Counted from the first letter of the stretch, positions 33,558 to 44,580 are shown. The stretch is DNA of 64,000 nucleotides from Marchantia polymorpha subsp. ruderalis (GCA_037833965.1 AP031352.1:10520501-10584500); one strand, 5' to 3'. The notes: generated by a model not told the origin, from the letters alone. Program-made: numbers and translations.

Positions 33558-33581
33558 ATGTTCGCGTGGGCGCTCACAATT

Positions 33582-33592
33582 GAGGAGGGGGG
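33582..33592 (+). promoter_or_regulatory. polypurine tract of element C
   Basis: GAGGAGGGGGG lies directly upstream of the 3' LTR, two bases before its TG start. It would prime plus-strand synthesis. The same tract precedes LTR A. Confidence 0.85.
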
Positions 33593-34981
33593 CATGTGGT
33601 AACACACTTTTTGTTTTTTTGCAGAATTTAAACAAATTTAGAAAACTAGTACCAAAGCAGTGTTTGTAGCTAGAGAAGGGTACGCTAAATAGAGTGGATT
33701 GATGAGATCGTCACGAGGGCACAAAGAATCACGTAGTCGGATGTACCAACGCCAACGTCTTCGGCGCCTTCGGCAAAAGCTCCTTTTTGAGGTGTCTCTA
33801 CTCACGCGCCTCTAACGCATAAGGAAGCTACGCTTCCGGCGCAGACACCTCAGGAGAAGGTTTTTTGCTAAAGACGTCAGGAGAAGGGCCCGGACCTCTA
33901 AAGGCATCCGACCATGAGTGCGCCTTCGGCGAAGCGCCGCTAGCGCGGAAAGGGAAAACCTTCATAACAATCGGGATACACGGTAGATCCAGTTGGTTGA
34001 AGTTGCATTAGAAAGAGCTCGGGACGCTCGTTCTAACGAGCCCAAGAGCGCCGGAGATGGATCAGGAATGGAGAAGTTATGAGCGTCGGAAAACTCGTAG
34101 CCGGACATGCGCCGTTCGCGCTAGGGTTCACAGCCGGAAAGGATTCCCGTACGCCCTCGGCGATGCGCCTTCGGCGGAATCACGCGCTCACAGGAGGAAA
34201 CCAACTCAGAGTCGGAAGCGCCCTTGGCGGCTGTTCATGGAAGGAAAGCGCCGGTCGGATGTACGCCTCCGACGTGGCGCTGACGGCCGGATGCGCTGGC
34301 ATGAGTGGCGCTGACGGCCGGATGCGCTGGCATGAGTTGCGCTGACGGGTATGCGCTGGCAGCAACGGACGAGGCATAAAGGACAAAATAGGCGGTACGA
34401 CTGCGCGCCGGCGTAATTAGCTCCGGCTGGATGTGCGCCTCCAGCAAGGCGCCGACGGATAATGAACGCACCAGCGGCGACACGCCCCCGGAGAAGGGCG
34501 GGTTAGGAAAAGACAACAGGGCCGACGTATACCCTGCAGCGGACTCGAGTCCGGAAGGTGGCGGCGGCGGGAGAATTCAACGTTTAAGCATGCGGATGCG
34601 CGCAATGCGGAGGCGTGAATTCGCGCATGCAAAGGGCGAACCGTTAAGCCATATAGCCGGCTGCGTACGTTGCAACCAGTAAGAACGTTGGACGTTCTTG
34701 AAATCGGAGAAGAAAAGACTGCGCTCCAGTCTCATTCTCTCATTCTTGACTTTGCAATTTCCAGTTCCAAGATTACGCGCAAGGGCGGAGCGACCTGCAG
34801 TGAGAGTAGAGAGTGCGGAGGCGAGTTGCACAAGGATCTTGGCGGACCTTGAAAGAATTGGGAGTAGCGATCTTGAACGAGCGCAGAGAGAGTGAGCAGT
34901 CAGTGCTTGAGTGGCCGACGCGCAGTGGCGATTGTGAGAGAGTGAGCGAAAGGGAGAACGTTTGTGTGTGCAGGCAACGCA

Positions 34982-37537
34982 ATGTCGAAGGTTCCCCAGC
35001 TGCGAGTGTCTCCACTCAGGGTGCCGCAGATCGGTCTACGCGCATTTCAAGATGTGCTGACGAGGCTGAAGCTCGATTTTCTCCTCTGGGGGTGGAATTG
35101 GACGTGTCCGGAGATGGTGCGCGAGTACCTGCAAGAGAGACACAAGCCTTCTCGCGGATTTCGCCCACACCCAGAGAGATGGGAAATTTGCAATTGGGCG
35201 CAGGTGTTGGGCAGGTGTGCCGGCGAGGAAGGGGATCTCCTCTTCGAGGCCGACAGCGTGAAAGTGTCCCAGGAGGAAGAAGTCTCTTACAATGAGCTCT
35301 TCAAGGTGGCTAGACATCCCAAGAACGGTTTCCGGACTCGGGATTACAAGGATCGATTGCGGAGGAATGTCGCGACAGCATTGCTGCAGATATTGCAGCC
35401 GACCAAGACCGCTTACATGCATGGTTGGCAGGTAGAGTTCGTGGAGCTAGTGTTGTCAGGAGCTCCGGTGCATTGGGCACGGCTCCTGTGGAAGGTGACG
35501 CGCCAACATGCGCAAGAAGAGAGGGGAGGAACGCTCAATCATCTATCGCCTTACTTAATCGTGTTTTACCGGGCGATGGGATGTTTGACGAATGATGAGA
35601 AAACTCGGTTTCCGCAGCTGAGCCGGTCTTATCCAGGTAGATATTCGAGGGAGGCCGAAGTAGACACGGATCCGGACGAGGAACCTGCCAGTACGCCTCC
35701 GGCTCCGGCTCCAGCCAGAGCAGCAGAAGAACGTCGAAGTGAGCGCATTCCGCGCAAGAGGAAGTGGGATGAGAGACCTGAGGACAGGCAGCCGGAAGTA
35801 CCAGCTGCGCCGACTCGTGGTCGGCCCACCCCCGAGCCTCATAGTCGACCAAAACAGAGGGCACGCAGAATGCCAACTGTTACTGAGGAGACCAGGCGAA
35901 CTCCGACCCGGCGGAATCTCACACAGGAAGAGATAATCGCTCAGGTTCTAGGGAAGACGGCAGAAACCTCTGCACAGAAGGCACCACGGCCTTCGGGAGG
36001 AGATGGACGGACTGACGACCGGCCGACTGCGAGTCGGATGACTGAAGGTCGACAGACGGAAGGAAGGCCAACTGAACGGTGCGTTGAACCGGACAGCAGG
36101 CCGGAAGCGGAAGAGAGTTTGGCTGACGAGCCAACAATCCTCAGAGGGTCGTCTTCGGCGGAAGGCACTTCTGAAAGAACGCCACCAGCAAACAGGCCAA
36201 GTGGAGTCAAGACGCGCAGAGTGTATCCGACTCCCAGTCGGACAACTGCTGGTCGGCCGACTGCGAGTCGGACAACAGAGAGTCAGCCAGATTCGCCGAC
36301 TGCGAGACGGATGGAGCCAACGACCAGTGTGCGGACGCCTTCGGCGGACGCACCTTCAGCAAGGACACCTTCCGCGCAGATTGCGCCGGAAGGACAGGCA
36401 GCAGAAGCGGGCAGTGCAAGAGTGACAAAAGTCACTGCGGCGTCGACCCCTTCACAAACCGAAGATCGAGCCGGAACAGGGGCTCAAGCAGTGGGATCTC
36501 CCACTGCCCTGGATATTTTAGCAGGCAGTGGAGCAGCAGTCGCAGCAGAAGCTGCTGCGCGCCACAGTTCCAGGGAGTCGCCAAGGGATTCGGTGGCGAC
36601 TGAAATCCTCGCGACTGAGGATGAGACGAGCTCGGAAGAGCAAGAAGAGGATTCAGTGCAGAAAACGCCAACAGGGGTGCTGTGCGAACAGATAGTTCCA
36701 CTCCTGCGATATCTGGATCGCAAGACATCCAAATACGCAAGTGCCTTAAAACCGCAGTCTTATGTGGAGACAATCAGGCGAAGGACGAGGAGCAAGGTGG
36801 CAAGGTGGGCCTCTAGATGCGGAGTATATGTGGATAGGAACACCGCCCTCCGACAACACCTGGCGGTCACCCAGAAGCTATACCAAGCCTTGCAGCAGCA
36901 GAAGGAGGATGCGGCGACGAAGAGTCAGGCGGAGGCCGAACTAATACGGGCAAGGATCGAGTCGGAACTGCAGGAGGAGCGGAGACAGAACGAAGTCCTA
37001 GCAGCCGAGCTTGCGCGCCAGACGCGCGCCTTAGAGGAAAGTCAAAGAGCCCGCAAGGAGGATGAGGAGTTGTTGTGCAACTTGCAAACCGAGTGCTCGG
37101 ATTTGAGGGCACAACGTGCGGATTTAGAAATGCAGCTGGCAGAGGTGGAGAGCAGCTGCAGGGCACGAGGAGAGTTGGCGGCACGGGTGACTCGTTGTCT
37201 AAACGGATACACCCATTGGGAGGTGGCAGCTCAAGAGAGGGTTACACTCCGGGAGTTCGAGCTTCGGGCGGCGGCATTGACGGAAGGTGACAGTCGGAGT
37301 CGGCGGCGAGTGGCGAGAAAATTAGAAACTTTCTTGTCGGGTGCGCGCGACACTATGGCGCACTTGCAGTCGGAAGTCACTGCAGCGCTCCGACGCCTGG
37401 GGTTACGCAGCCGGTCGGAAGACTGGCAAGGTAGAGATAGTAAGCGGAGCAGTCCGGCGCGCAGGAGGCGCAGCACCGGATCTGCTGAGTGCAGTAGAGT
37501 AGTTTGGTTTCGCGCAGATGCTGCGAGTGGTAGATAG
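34982..37537 (+). CDS. LTR-encoded coiled-coil protein (3' LTR copy)
   Basis: Same 851-residue protein as at 24282, with no residue difference. This copy lies in the U3 of the 3' LTR, so it is on the genomic RNA downstream of pol. That is the position where retroviruses carry env or accessory genes such as MMTV sag. TTTGTGTGTGCAG directly upstream could be a splice acceptor leaving GCAACGCA before the ATG. Expression from a spliced RNA is a plausible model; I did not identify a matching donor. Confidence 0.8.
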   Translation: MSKVPQLRVSPLRVPQIGLRAFQDVLTRLKLDFLLWGWNWTCPEMVREYLQERHKPSRGFRPHPERWEICNWAQVLGRCAGEEGDLLFEADSVKVSQEEEVSYNELFKVARHPKNGFRTRDYKDRLRRNVATALLQILQPTKTAYMHGWQVEFVELVLSGAPVHWARLLWKVTRQHAQEERGGTLNHLSPYLIVFYRAMGCLTNDEKTRFPQLSRSYPGRYSREAEVDTDPDEEPASTPPAPAPARAAEERRSERIPRKRKWDERPEDRQPEVPAAPTRGRPTPEPHSRPKQRARRMPTVTEETRRTPTRRNLTQEEIIAQVLGKTAETSAQKAPRPSGGDGRTDDRPTASRMTEGRQTEGRPTERCVEPDSRPEAEESLADEPTILRGSSSAEGTSERTPPANRPSGVKTRRVYPTPSRTTAGRPTASRTTESQPDSPTARRMEPTTSVRTPSADAPSARTPSAQIAPEGQAAEAGSARVTKVTAASTPSQTEDRAGTGAQAVGSPTALDILAGSGAAVAAEAAARHSSRESPRDSVATEILATEDETSSEEQEEDSVQKTPTGVLCEQIVPLLRYLDRKTSKYASALKPQSYVETIRRRTRSKVARWASRCGVYVDRNTALRQHLAVTQKLYQALQQQKEDAATKSQAEAELIRARIESELQEERRQNEVLAAELARQTRALEESQRARKEDEELLCNLQTECSDLRAQRADLEMQLAEVESSCRARGELAARVTRCLNGYTHWEVAAQERVTLREFELRAAALTEGDSRSRRRVARKLETFLSGARDTMAHLQSEVTAALRRLGLRSRSEDWQGRDSKRSSPARRRRSTGSAECSRVVWFRADAASGR

Positions 37538-37570
37538 GATAGCGTAGTGCTAGTTAGGATCTTTTGAGAG

Positions 37571-37578
37571 TATAAAGT
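37571..37578 (+). promoter_or_regulatory. TATA box of 3' LTR C
   Basis: TATAAAGT, the counterpart of the box at 26871. It could drive outward transcription into flanking LTR B. Confidence 0.6.
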
Positions 37579-38495
37579 AGATCAAGGCGTTTTGCCTTGG
37601 GACTCTTCCAGTTTCGGAAGTGCAGATCAGGAACTCACTTTCTTGGCGTGTTTGTGCATTTTGGTCTTGGCACCACGTAGAGAAGTTGCAGCATAGCGAA
37701 GTTACCGTATGTTGTAGTTGAAGGCCTTCGGCTGAATGTTCAGAGCTCGCACCCGGTTAGAGACTTGAGTAGTGCGGATCTGCACCTGCGGGTGATTTCT
37801 GATACTCAGAGCCGGCTGCGAGTTAGATACTTGAACAGTTCCCCCTTACTCCTTCGAGTGACATATCCTGATTGTACTCCTACGGGAAGTTTCCCCTGAA
37901 TGCCAATGTGAAGTTTCATTACTTCGTGTAAACCTTGGTTTGTAATTCAGGTTGTGTGTGTGTTACTGGATCGTGTTTTCAGTAAGTTCTCAGTCGGGTC
38001 TGCACTCCCTGCGTTTTGTGTGATAGTCGAGGGTGACGTCCACGGCGTACGTAGAGGCTTCGTTCCGAAGTGAGAAGTCCAGTCCGGGTACCCCCGCTAG
38101 TTCCTGGCGGAAGGGCAGTAAAAGCCGGAGTGGGAGGCACTTCCTGCAGAACCTCTGAGTGAACTTGCGAGACACTTTCCTCCTGAAATCCGAAGCGGAG
38201 GTCCTGACCGACCTCCGAGTTGTGCTTTTTGCCAGTTTCAGGTGTGTGTGTGTGTGTGTTGAGTAACCAAGCTGTACCGTGCATCCTCCGAGCATCCTCC
38301 GAGTTGAGATCCTCCTCCGAGTCGAGCCTCCGAGTCGAGCACTGCAGTATTTCTGGGAGTGACAGTCGCCTAGAATTCAAACTCTACCAAAAGTCTGTTA
38401 AATGTGACACTTTTACTCTGTGTGTTGCCTCTGTCCCTGTGGGTTCGATCTTTTTACCACCATACTGCAGTTTTAGCCTTTGGTGGGTTATTACA

Positions 38496-38500
38496 GTTGT
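38496..38500 (+). repeat. right target-site duplication of element C
   Basis: GTTGT, identical to 22890-22894. Element B sequence resumes at 38501. Confidence 0.9.
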
Positions 38501-40500
38501 ACGAGTCATACAGCCGGCCGAAGCAGAAGGCACGCAGACTGGTGTTACCAGCCAACAGTGCGGACACGGCGACGATTGCGACGGAGAAAGGAAGTGCGTC
38601 GCCAGAGAAGCATGAGGAAGCGCGGACGACCGCAGGAGCAACGGACCACGCTGCAGCCTCGACGGGCGAGAGGCCGCCTACGGGCCAAGGGCCTCCGGAG
38701 TTACCACGTGCGTTGCGGACAGGTGTTCCGTTTGCGCACAGACGAGACTCCGCGGACGGACGAGCCTCCGCGGACAGACGATCACAAGTGGACGTAGATC
38801 TACGCTTACGCGTGGGAAGGAGCAGTCCGCCTGTGCACAGGTCACCTCCACACGTGCCGCCTGTGCACAGGCAGGAATCACCCCTGTTCCAACGTAGGAA
38901 GGGGAAGGAGCCGGCGGAAGAGCCGCCTACGAGACACCGGCCCTCGGGGCCAGACCCTCCGGCGCACCACGCGCCGCAATTTGCGCCTTCGGCACCAGGG
39001 CCTTCGAGCCGAGGAGATACGAGCAGGGAGTGTGCGGAGGCCACACTATCGGCGGGTAATCCGCCGGTAGATGCGCCTTCGGCGGTAGGGCCTCAGGGCC
39101 AAGGGACATCGGGCGAGCGGCCCCCGGCCATGTCGCCTTTGGCGATGGACGTCCGCGGCGGACAAGGCGCCGGCATTTGCGCCTGCGCACAGGCCAAGCA
39201 CAGCCCCCGCGGACCGATCAAGGGGGCAGCAACAGACGGAGGGCCGGAGTGACTGTCCGCGGGATGAAATTTCGATGCGCGATGCGCAATCAAACCCCGC
39301 GCAGCCACCCTCCGCTCGATCGCCTTCAGCGGCGGGCGTCGGCGGCAGAGAGGACACGGTAGACGACCAACAAGCGAGCGGCGGGGATGCCGCACGGGCA
39401 CATTCGCCTACCGCCTTAGACATTTTGGCGAAGAGCAGCGAGGCTGCAGCCGTGCCTTCGCAGGCAGTACACGTCGACGACGTGCAGCCCCACTCGGGTC
39501 AGTCGCCGACGCAATCAATGGCGACTGAAATTCTCCACTCGGATGATGACGACGGAGGCTCCACCGAAGAAATGTCAGGAGCAGGGGACACCGAGGAGGA
39601 GGAGGAGGAAATTGTTGGAGCGCCGGCGGCGGCGCTCTCTGAGCAGGTGATTCCGTTGCTGAGGTACTTGGATCGCAAAGTCGATAAATACGCCGACCCA
39701 CTTCAGCCGGGATCTTACATCAAGTTAGTGCGCAGGCGGACTCGCACTAAAGTCCACACCAGCAAGCTATTGGCTAGAGTGGACCAGGAGTTGAGGGAAT
39801 TGAAGGAGAAGCATGAATGCTTGTGGGGTCAGTATAAACTTAATCAGAAATTCTACAAGTACTCCGAGAAGGTGAGGGATGGTAAACTGGAAGAGCTCAC
39901 CAAGGAGCAGGTGAAGGTCACAGAAGCACTAATTTCTGAGCAGGCCCAGAATCGGATTTTGTCAGAGGAGCTCGTGCGACAGACGCGGTTGTTGGAACAG
40001 TGTCAGCTCGCACGGCAGGCGGATGAGGAGGTAATCCGCAGGCTACAGTCAGAGTGCGGCGAATTGAGAGCGCAACGTGCTGAGGCCGAATCGCAATTAG
40101 TGATAGTTGAAGAGGATCGCAGGAAGGAGGCAGATCGCACAAAGGTGGAGACGGCGAGGCGTGTCGCCCACTGTCTCAAGGGCTACGCCCACTGGGAAGT
40201 GAAGGCGCAGGAGAAACTCACACTGCGTGAGTTTGAACTTCGCGCAGCCGGGTTGTTGTCAGGCGACAGTAGGAGTCGGCGGAAGGTAGCAAAGAAGCTC
40301 GATGTTTTTCTGTCGAAGGCGTAGGATACCATGTCCGCCCTCGAAGTGGAGGTGTCCGCGGCGTTGCAGCGATTGGGACTGCGCAGTCGAGCGGAAGACT
40401 GGCAGGGTAGGGAGCTAGTGCGCGGCAGTCCGCCGCGCAGGAGACGTAGCACAGGTTCCGCGGAGTGTAGTGTAGCGTGGTTCCGCGCAGGCGTGTAGCG
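38501..40500 (+). pseudogene. LTR-encoded ORF of element B, 3' part
   Basis: Continues the frame broken by C at 22894 (YESYSRPKQKARRL onward). A TGA at 39250-39252 and a frameshift come before the next frame (39275-40324). That frame matches the C coiled coil: IPLLRYLDRKVDKYA, LREFELRAAGL, GDSRSRRKVAKKLD. A TAG at 40322-40324 interrupts the last part, whose tail (GLRSRAEDWQGRE, RRRRSTGSAEC) continues to about 40498. Several lesions make the B copy non-functional, although conservation of the coiled coil across families is clear. Confidence 0.85.
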
Positions 40501-40534
40501 TAGTGCAGTGTAGTGCTAGTTAGGACTTAGAAGG

Positions 40535-40542
40535 TATAAAAT
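40535..40542 (+). promoter_or_regulatory. TATA box in LTR B
   Basis: TATAAAAT, about 35 bases after the end of the LTR ORF homology, preceded by TAGTGCTAGTTAGGA as in LTRs A and C. Confidence 0.6.
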
Positions 40543-41535
40543 AGTTCCAGGCGTTTTGCCTGGGGTTCTTTCCCATCAGAAGTATAGATCAGGAACCCAT
40601 TTCCTTTGCGTGTTTGTGTCCTTGAGTTCTGTCACCATGCACGAGGAGTTACAACTTAGCGTTCCGCATTTTGTAGCTGAAGGCCTTCGGCCGAATGTTC
40701 AGAGCTAGTCCATTGGTTAGAGACTTGAGTAGTTCGGATCTGCACCTGCGGGTGACTGCCGATGCTCAGAGCCAGTGACTAGTTAGATACTTGAACAGTT
40801 TCGCCCCTACACCTTCGAGTGTTTCTTTCTGATTGTACTCCCTTGGGATTTTTCCCCTGAATGCCAAAGTGAAGTTTTGCTACTTCGTGTAAGCCTTGGT
40901 TGTAAATTCAGGTTACGCTGCAGCAGGTGCCTTGAGGGTAACCCCTGTAGTATTTCTGGGAATGACAAGTGCCTGAGAATTCAAACTCTTCAATAGACTG
41001 TTGTTGTGTTACTGGAATGTTTCTCAGTGAGTCCTTCAGTGCGGACCTGTGTTCTCTGCGCGTTTTGTGAGTTGAGAGTGTTGTTCACCGCGTATGAGTG
41101 ACTTCGATCCGAAGTAGGCAGTCCAAACCGGGTTTCCTACGCTAGCAGCAAGCTAGTGGAAGCGTTGTAAAAGCCGGAGTTGGAAGTCACTACCCGCAGC
41201 TTCGCTGAGTGTACTCTTGAGAGACTTCCCCCCTGAAATCTTGAGTAGAGGTCCTAACGGATCTCTGGGTTGTGTTTCTGTAGTTTCAGGTGTGTGTGTG
41301 TGTGTGTGTGTGTATGTACGCTGCACTGTGCGACCTCCGAGTGCGCTCCGAGTGGACACTTGCAGTATTTCTGGGAGTGACAGTCGCTTGAGAATTCAAA
41401 CTCATCAATAGTCTGTTAAACGTGACACTTTGTACCCTGTGTGTTCCTCTGTCCCTGTGGGTTCGACCTTTCTACCACTATATTGCAGTTTTAGCCTTTA
41501 GTGGGTTATTACATAAGAAGCCGACAACTTCTTTT

Positions 41536-41553
41536 TGGCGCCGCTGCCGGGGA
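41536..41553 (+). promoter_or_regulatory. primer binding site of element B, tRNA-Asp type
   Basis: TGGCGCCGCTGCCGGGGA, identical to the site in C and 22 bases after the LTR end. Confidence 0.85.
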
Positions 41554-41599
41554 CAGTTGCGTCAACACCGGGGTTTTTACGAGCAGTCATGCTCGGTGA

Positions 41600-44136
41600 A
41601 TGTCGACTGGAGCTAGCGGGAGCAACCTAAGCGCGAGAGCTGTCCGCAGGATCCGACGAGATTCAGAGAAGGCCGTGGAAGAGACACGGCGTCAAAACAA
41701 GAAAACACCAAAAAGAGTACCTAAGCCTAGTTCGGCCGACATCCTTGGGGAACCTACCCCCGGCGACTCGGAACCAAACTTGGTGCTTACAGTTCTACTA
41801 GATATTCCTTGCACGGACCCTCCTCGTGATTTAGAAACGACCGCCCGAGAACCGTCGACAGACACACCGATGGCGGACGGACAAGCCAATGTGCGGCTAC
41901 CTCAGCCGATTACTAAACATTCCTACCCAAAGTATAAAGGGAGTGGAGATGACGACGATGCAGATTCATACATCAAGTTGTTCGAATCGGTGTCTATTGC
42001 CAATCGCGAGATCGCAGACGACGACCGACTAAGGATCTTTCCAAGCCTTCTGCGGAAGAAAGCGAGGAGTTGGTACAATCACGAGAGCATCGATCCGACT
42101 GGGTTGACAACATGGGCCCAGCTGAAGGAGAAGTTCCTTCGCCGCTTCCGCGAGCTCGGCTACGACAGTCGGGTATTGACAAAGTTACGTAATTTGCAGC
42201 GAGAGAAGAAGGAGAGTCTGCGTGACTACACCGAGAGATTTCTGGACCTCCTTGACAGAATACCGAAAACAGGACCAGGGTCCCCTTTCTCGGTACAACA
42301 AGCTGTGGATTGGTACGTGACCGGCTTAACTCGGGAGATGGAGACTTTTTGCCGACGCAGCAAGTGCGACACTATTGAGGATGTGATTGCATCGGCAGAA
42401 GCCTTCGAAACTTCCACTCTCAACCGAAGAGGGAGAGAGAGACGGGAGTCAAAGGAGCGAAAACCGAAGGGAGGGCGAAGACGACGTAGAGGTACAACTC
42501 CGTCATCGGAAGAATCGTCTTCGGACGAGAACCGTTCCTCATCCGAAGAAGAGGAAACCTCATCGTCGGAGGAGGAGAAGAAGAGGAAGAAGCATGGGGC
42601 AGCGAAGAAGAAGGGCACCCGACGAGTGACTACGGACCGAGCGCCGGGAGACATAGCCTCGAAGATGGAGACCCTTGTGAAGGACTTCGCCGACCTCAAG
42701 GTTCAAGTGGTAGGCGGTCATGATCGCCGAAAATCACCCGGGAGAGTGCGAGCGAACTTATGGTGCACTACGTGCGGAGCGGTGGGACATGCAAACACCG
42801 AGTGCCTTACCACCCGTCCGTCATATCCAGTCAACGCAGTAGAGTGGGCACAACCGTACTATGGAGAGCACCCCCAGTACTATGGAGAGGCTAGCGAAGA
42901 GACAGCCTACGCCGTCCAGTCGGTTCCCACCCCTACTGCAGTTTCAGCAATGCAAGTCCCACGATATCATCCGGTGGATCGGGCCACTACAGTACCCGTG
43001 AGGCGGAGAGCACCTCCAGGGACGTTTGACCCACCGCCACCGCGAGCTTGTTATAATTGCGGGGAAGTTGGGCACTTCTCACCGCAGTGCCCCCATCCAA
43101 AAAGGCGAAACGATTATGTTCCGACATGTAGTAATTGCAAGAAGACCGGGCATACTGCGCCAGAGTGTGATCAGCCACCAGTTCCTCGGCCATCGGTACG
43201 ATTTGTGACCCCTCCTGCCAAGGAGGACGTCCAAGTTAACCAGGTCGAAGTAGGTTCAGACGGGGATGACGAAGACGAGGAATGGCCGGCGGAAGAGGTT
43301 ATGTGCGCACGGGTCGAAACTCGTAGTTCCAAGAAATCGAAGGAGCAAGAGCGTGACACTCGCAAGCACGAACGGAGAACCGACGACCGGACGGGAAAAG
43401 GGAAGGAGAAGACATCCAGCAAGTCCGACTTGCGACCTGCACGGAAGTCTTCGGTTACGCGAGAGGCACCAGCAGTGCGCCCCCAGACAGCAGTCGAGGA
43501 TGAGCCAGTACGCTTGCTGAAACAGGACTATGCTCCGGATATCCGCAACGAGGTAACCAACCTGTTGAAGGAAGCGATCCGCACTCAAAAGGACCCACCG
43601 CGGCCAGACTTGCCATCCTTCCTTGGGGCGAAGTTGGCAGCCACCGTGGAACCTCGCAGGGCGTCGCCGCCGACCCCGGCGACCCAACGCGTCCACTATG
43701 ACTTGGTCGAAGATCTCGGGAGTCGGAAAGTGAACATCACGTTCAAGCAGCTCCTTGAAGACAACAAGACGTATCGAAGAATGTTGATGCTTTCGCTACG
43801 ACGTCCGCGGAAGCCGCGCGCATCCGCATCCTCTCAAGTGTATCAAGTGGCCAGCGAAGACCAAGGGCCACCAGAGATCGATGTGGAAATAGCAAGGTGT
43901 TGTGTACGCAGGGTACCAATCGACTCTGGATCAGGAGTCAACATAATGACGGAGGACACCGCGAGAGCCTTGGGATTCAGTCAATACGAACCCTCGAAGC
44001 GTGTGTTGAGATTAGCGGATCAGACGCGGAGAATGCCTGCAGGTATGCTGCGCAATGTCAAAACAATCATCGGTGGTGCGGACTTTCGGTTGACGTATAT
44101 CATCCTTCAACCGATGATGAAGCAGGGCTATGACGT
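41600..44136 (+). pseudogene. gag-pro: gag-protease of element B, truncated in the protease
   Basis: Starts at ATG 41600 and is colinear with C gag-pro: the gag domain, a Ser/Glu tract, three CCHC knuckles (CTTCGAVGHANTEC, CYNCGEVGHFSPQC, CSNCKKTGHTAPEC) and protease DSGSG. Homology ends after MKQGYDV, just before the LLGRPW motif. The frame then runs 39 codons into unrelated DNA, to 44254. The breakpoint removed the rest of B. There are no earlier frame breaks. Confidence 0.9.
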
Positions 44137-44580
44137 AAGTAAGATTATGGGAGCTCGAACCTCCACCTGGATTACAACCGCTGAAGGGTGGGAAGGTTTG
44201 GCTCATAGTTGGCTCAAATTGATAAATGAAATTATTAGCGTCTGTTCGAAGTGACGAGGATGATAGTGATTGTTTTGACAAGAGTAACCATTTCCTACCG
44301 TCTCAAGTAAGTCTGAGTATGATGTCATTGATCAGATATAATTATAGATCATTTGACTCCAGTTGAATATCTTGTTTGATTGTGCAATATCTTCAACAGC
44401 CTTTGGCTACGCTTCACTTCAAACTCCATCAACTTTGAGCTCAAATACTTATATTAAATTATGCTATGATATATGTTTGGCAGAACTATTTTTTCTTTCA
44501 ATGCACATCTGAATAACAGTTAGATTAGCTTTGTTTTGAAAATCTACATATTTTCCAGTCATGATCAATCATAAAAAAAA
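44137..44580. other. junction DNA after the element B breakpoint
   Basis: Not retrotransposon-like. No gene is seen. It leads into the duplicated lipase-flank block. Confidence 0.5.

Larger units (their letters stand above)
22895..38495 (+). mobile_element. complete Ty3/gypsy LTR retrotransposon C, 15.6 kb
   Basis: The element is 15601 bases: 5' LTR 22895-27795, primer site 27818, gag-protease 27879-30716, pol 30717-33557, polypurine tract 33582-33592 and 3' LTR 33595-38495. LTRs begin TGTGGTAA and end TTATTACA and are flanked by GTTGT. Both are 4901 bases and I found no difference between them wherever compared, so the insertion is very recent. Pol order is RT, RNase H, integrase. There is no chromodomain and no room for a second (archaeal-type) RNase H. 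With the tRNA-Asp primer this suggests a non-chromoviral gypsy lineage near the Athila/Tat group; the exact lineage is inference. Confidence 0.95.
33595..38495 (+). repeat. 3' LTR of element C (4901 bp)
   Basis: Second LTR, matching 22895-27795. Near its start a pyrimidine run ends in TTTTTTTGCAG, which looks like a splice acceptor just downstream of pol. Confidence 0.95.
38501..41513 (+). repeat. 5' LTR of element B, right part
   Basis: Continues LTR B after the C insertion and ends in GGGTTATTACA like LTR C. It contains a TATA box at 40535 and a (GT)n microsatellite at about 41289-41313. Confidence 0.85.
20553..44136 (+). mobile_element. LTR retrotransposon B (3'-truncated, split by element C)
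   Basis: B starts with TGTGGTACCCCAC inside LTR A. Its 5' LTR occupies 20553-22894 and 38501-41513 (about 5355 bases when C is removed). A tRNA-Asp-type primer site and a gag-protease frame follow, and homology ends at 44136 in the middle of the protease. RT, integrase and the 3' LTR are gone. B is a different, diverged family from A and C but has the same architecture, including an ORF inside the LTR. Confidence 0.85.
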
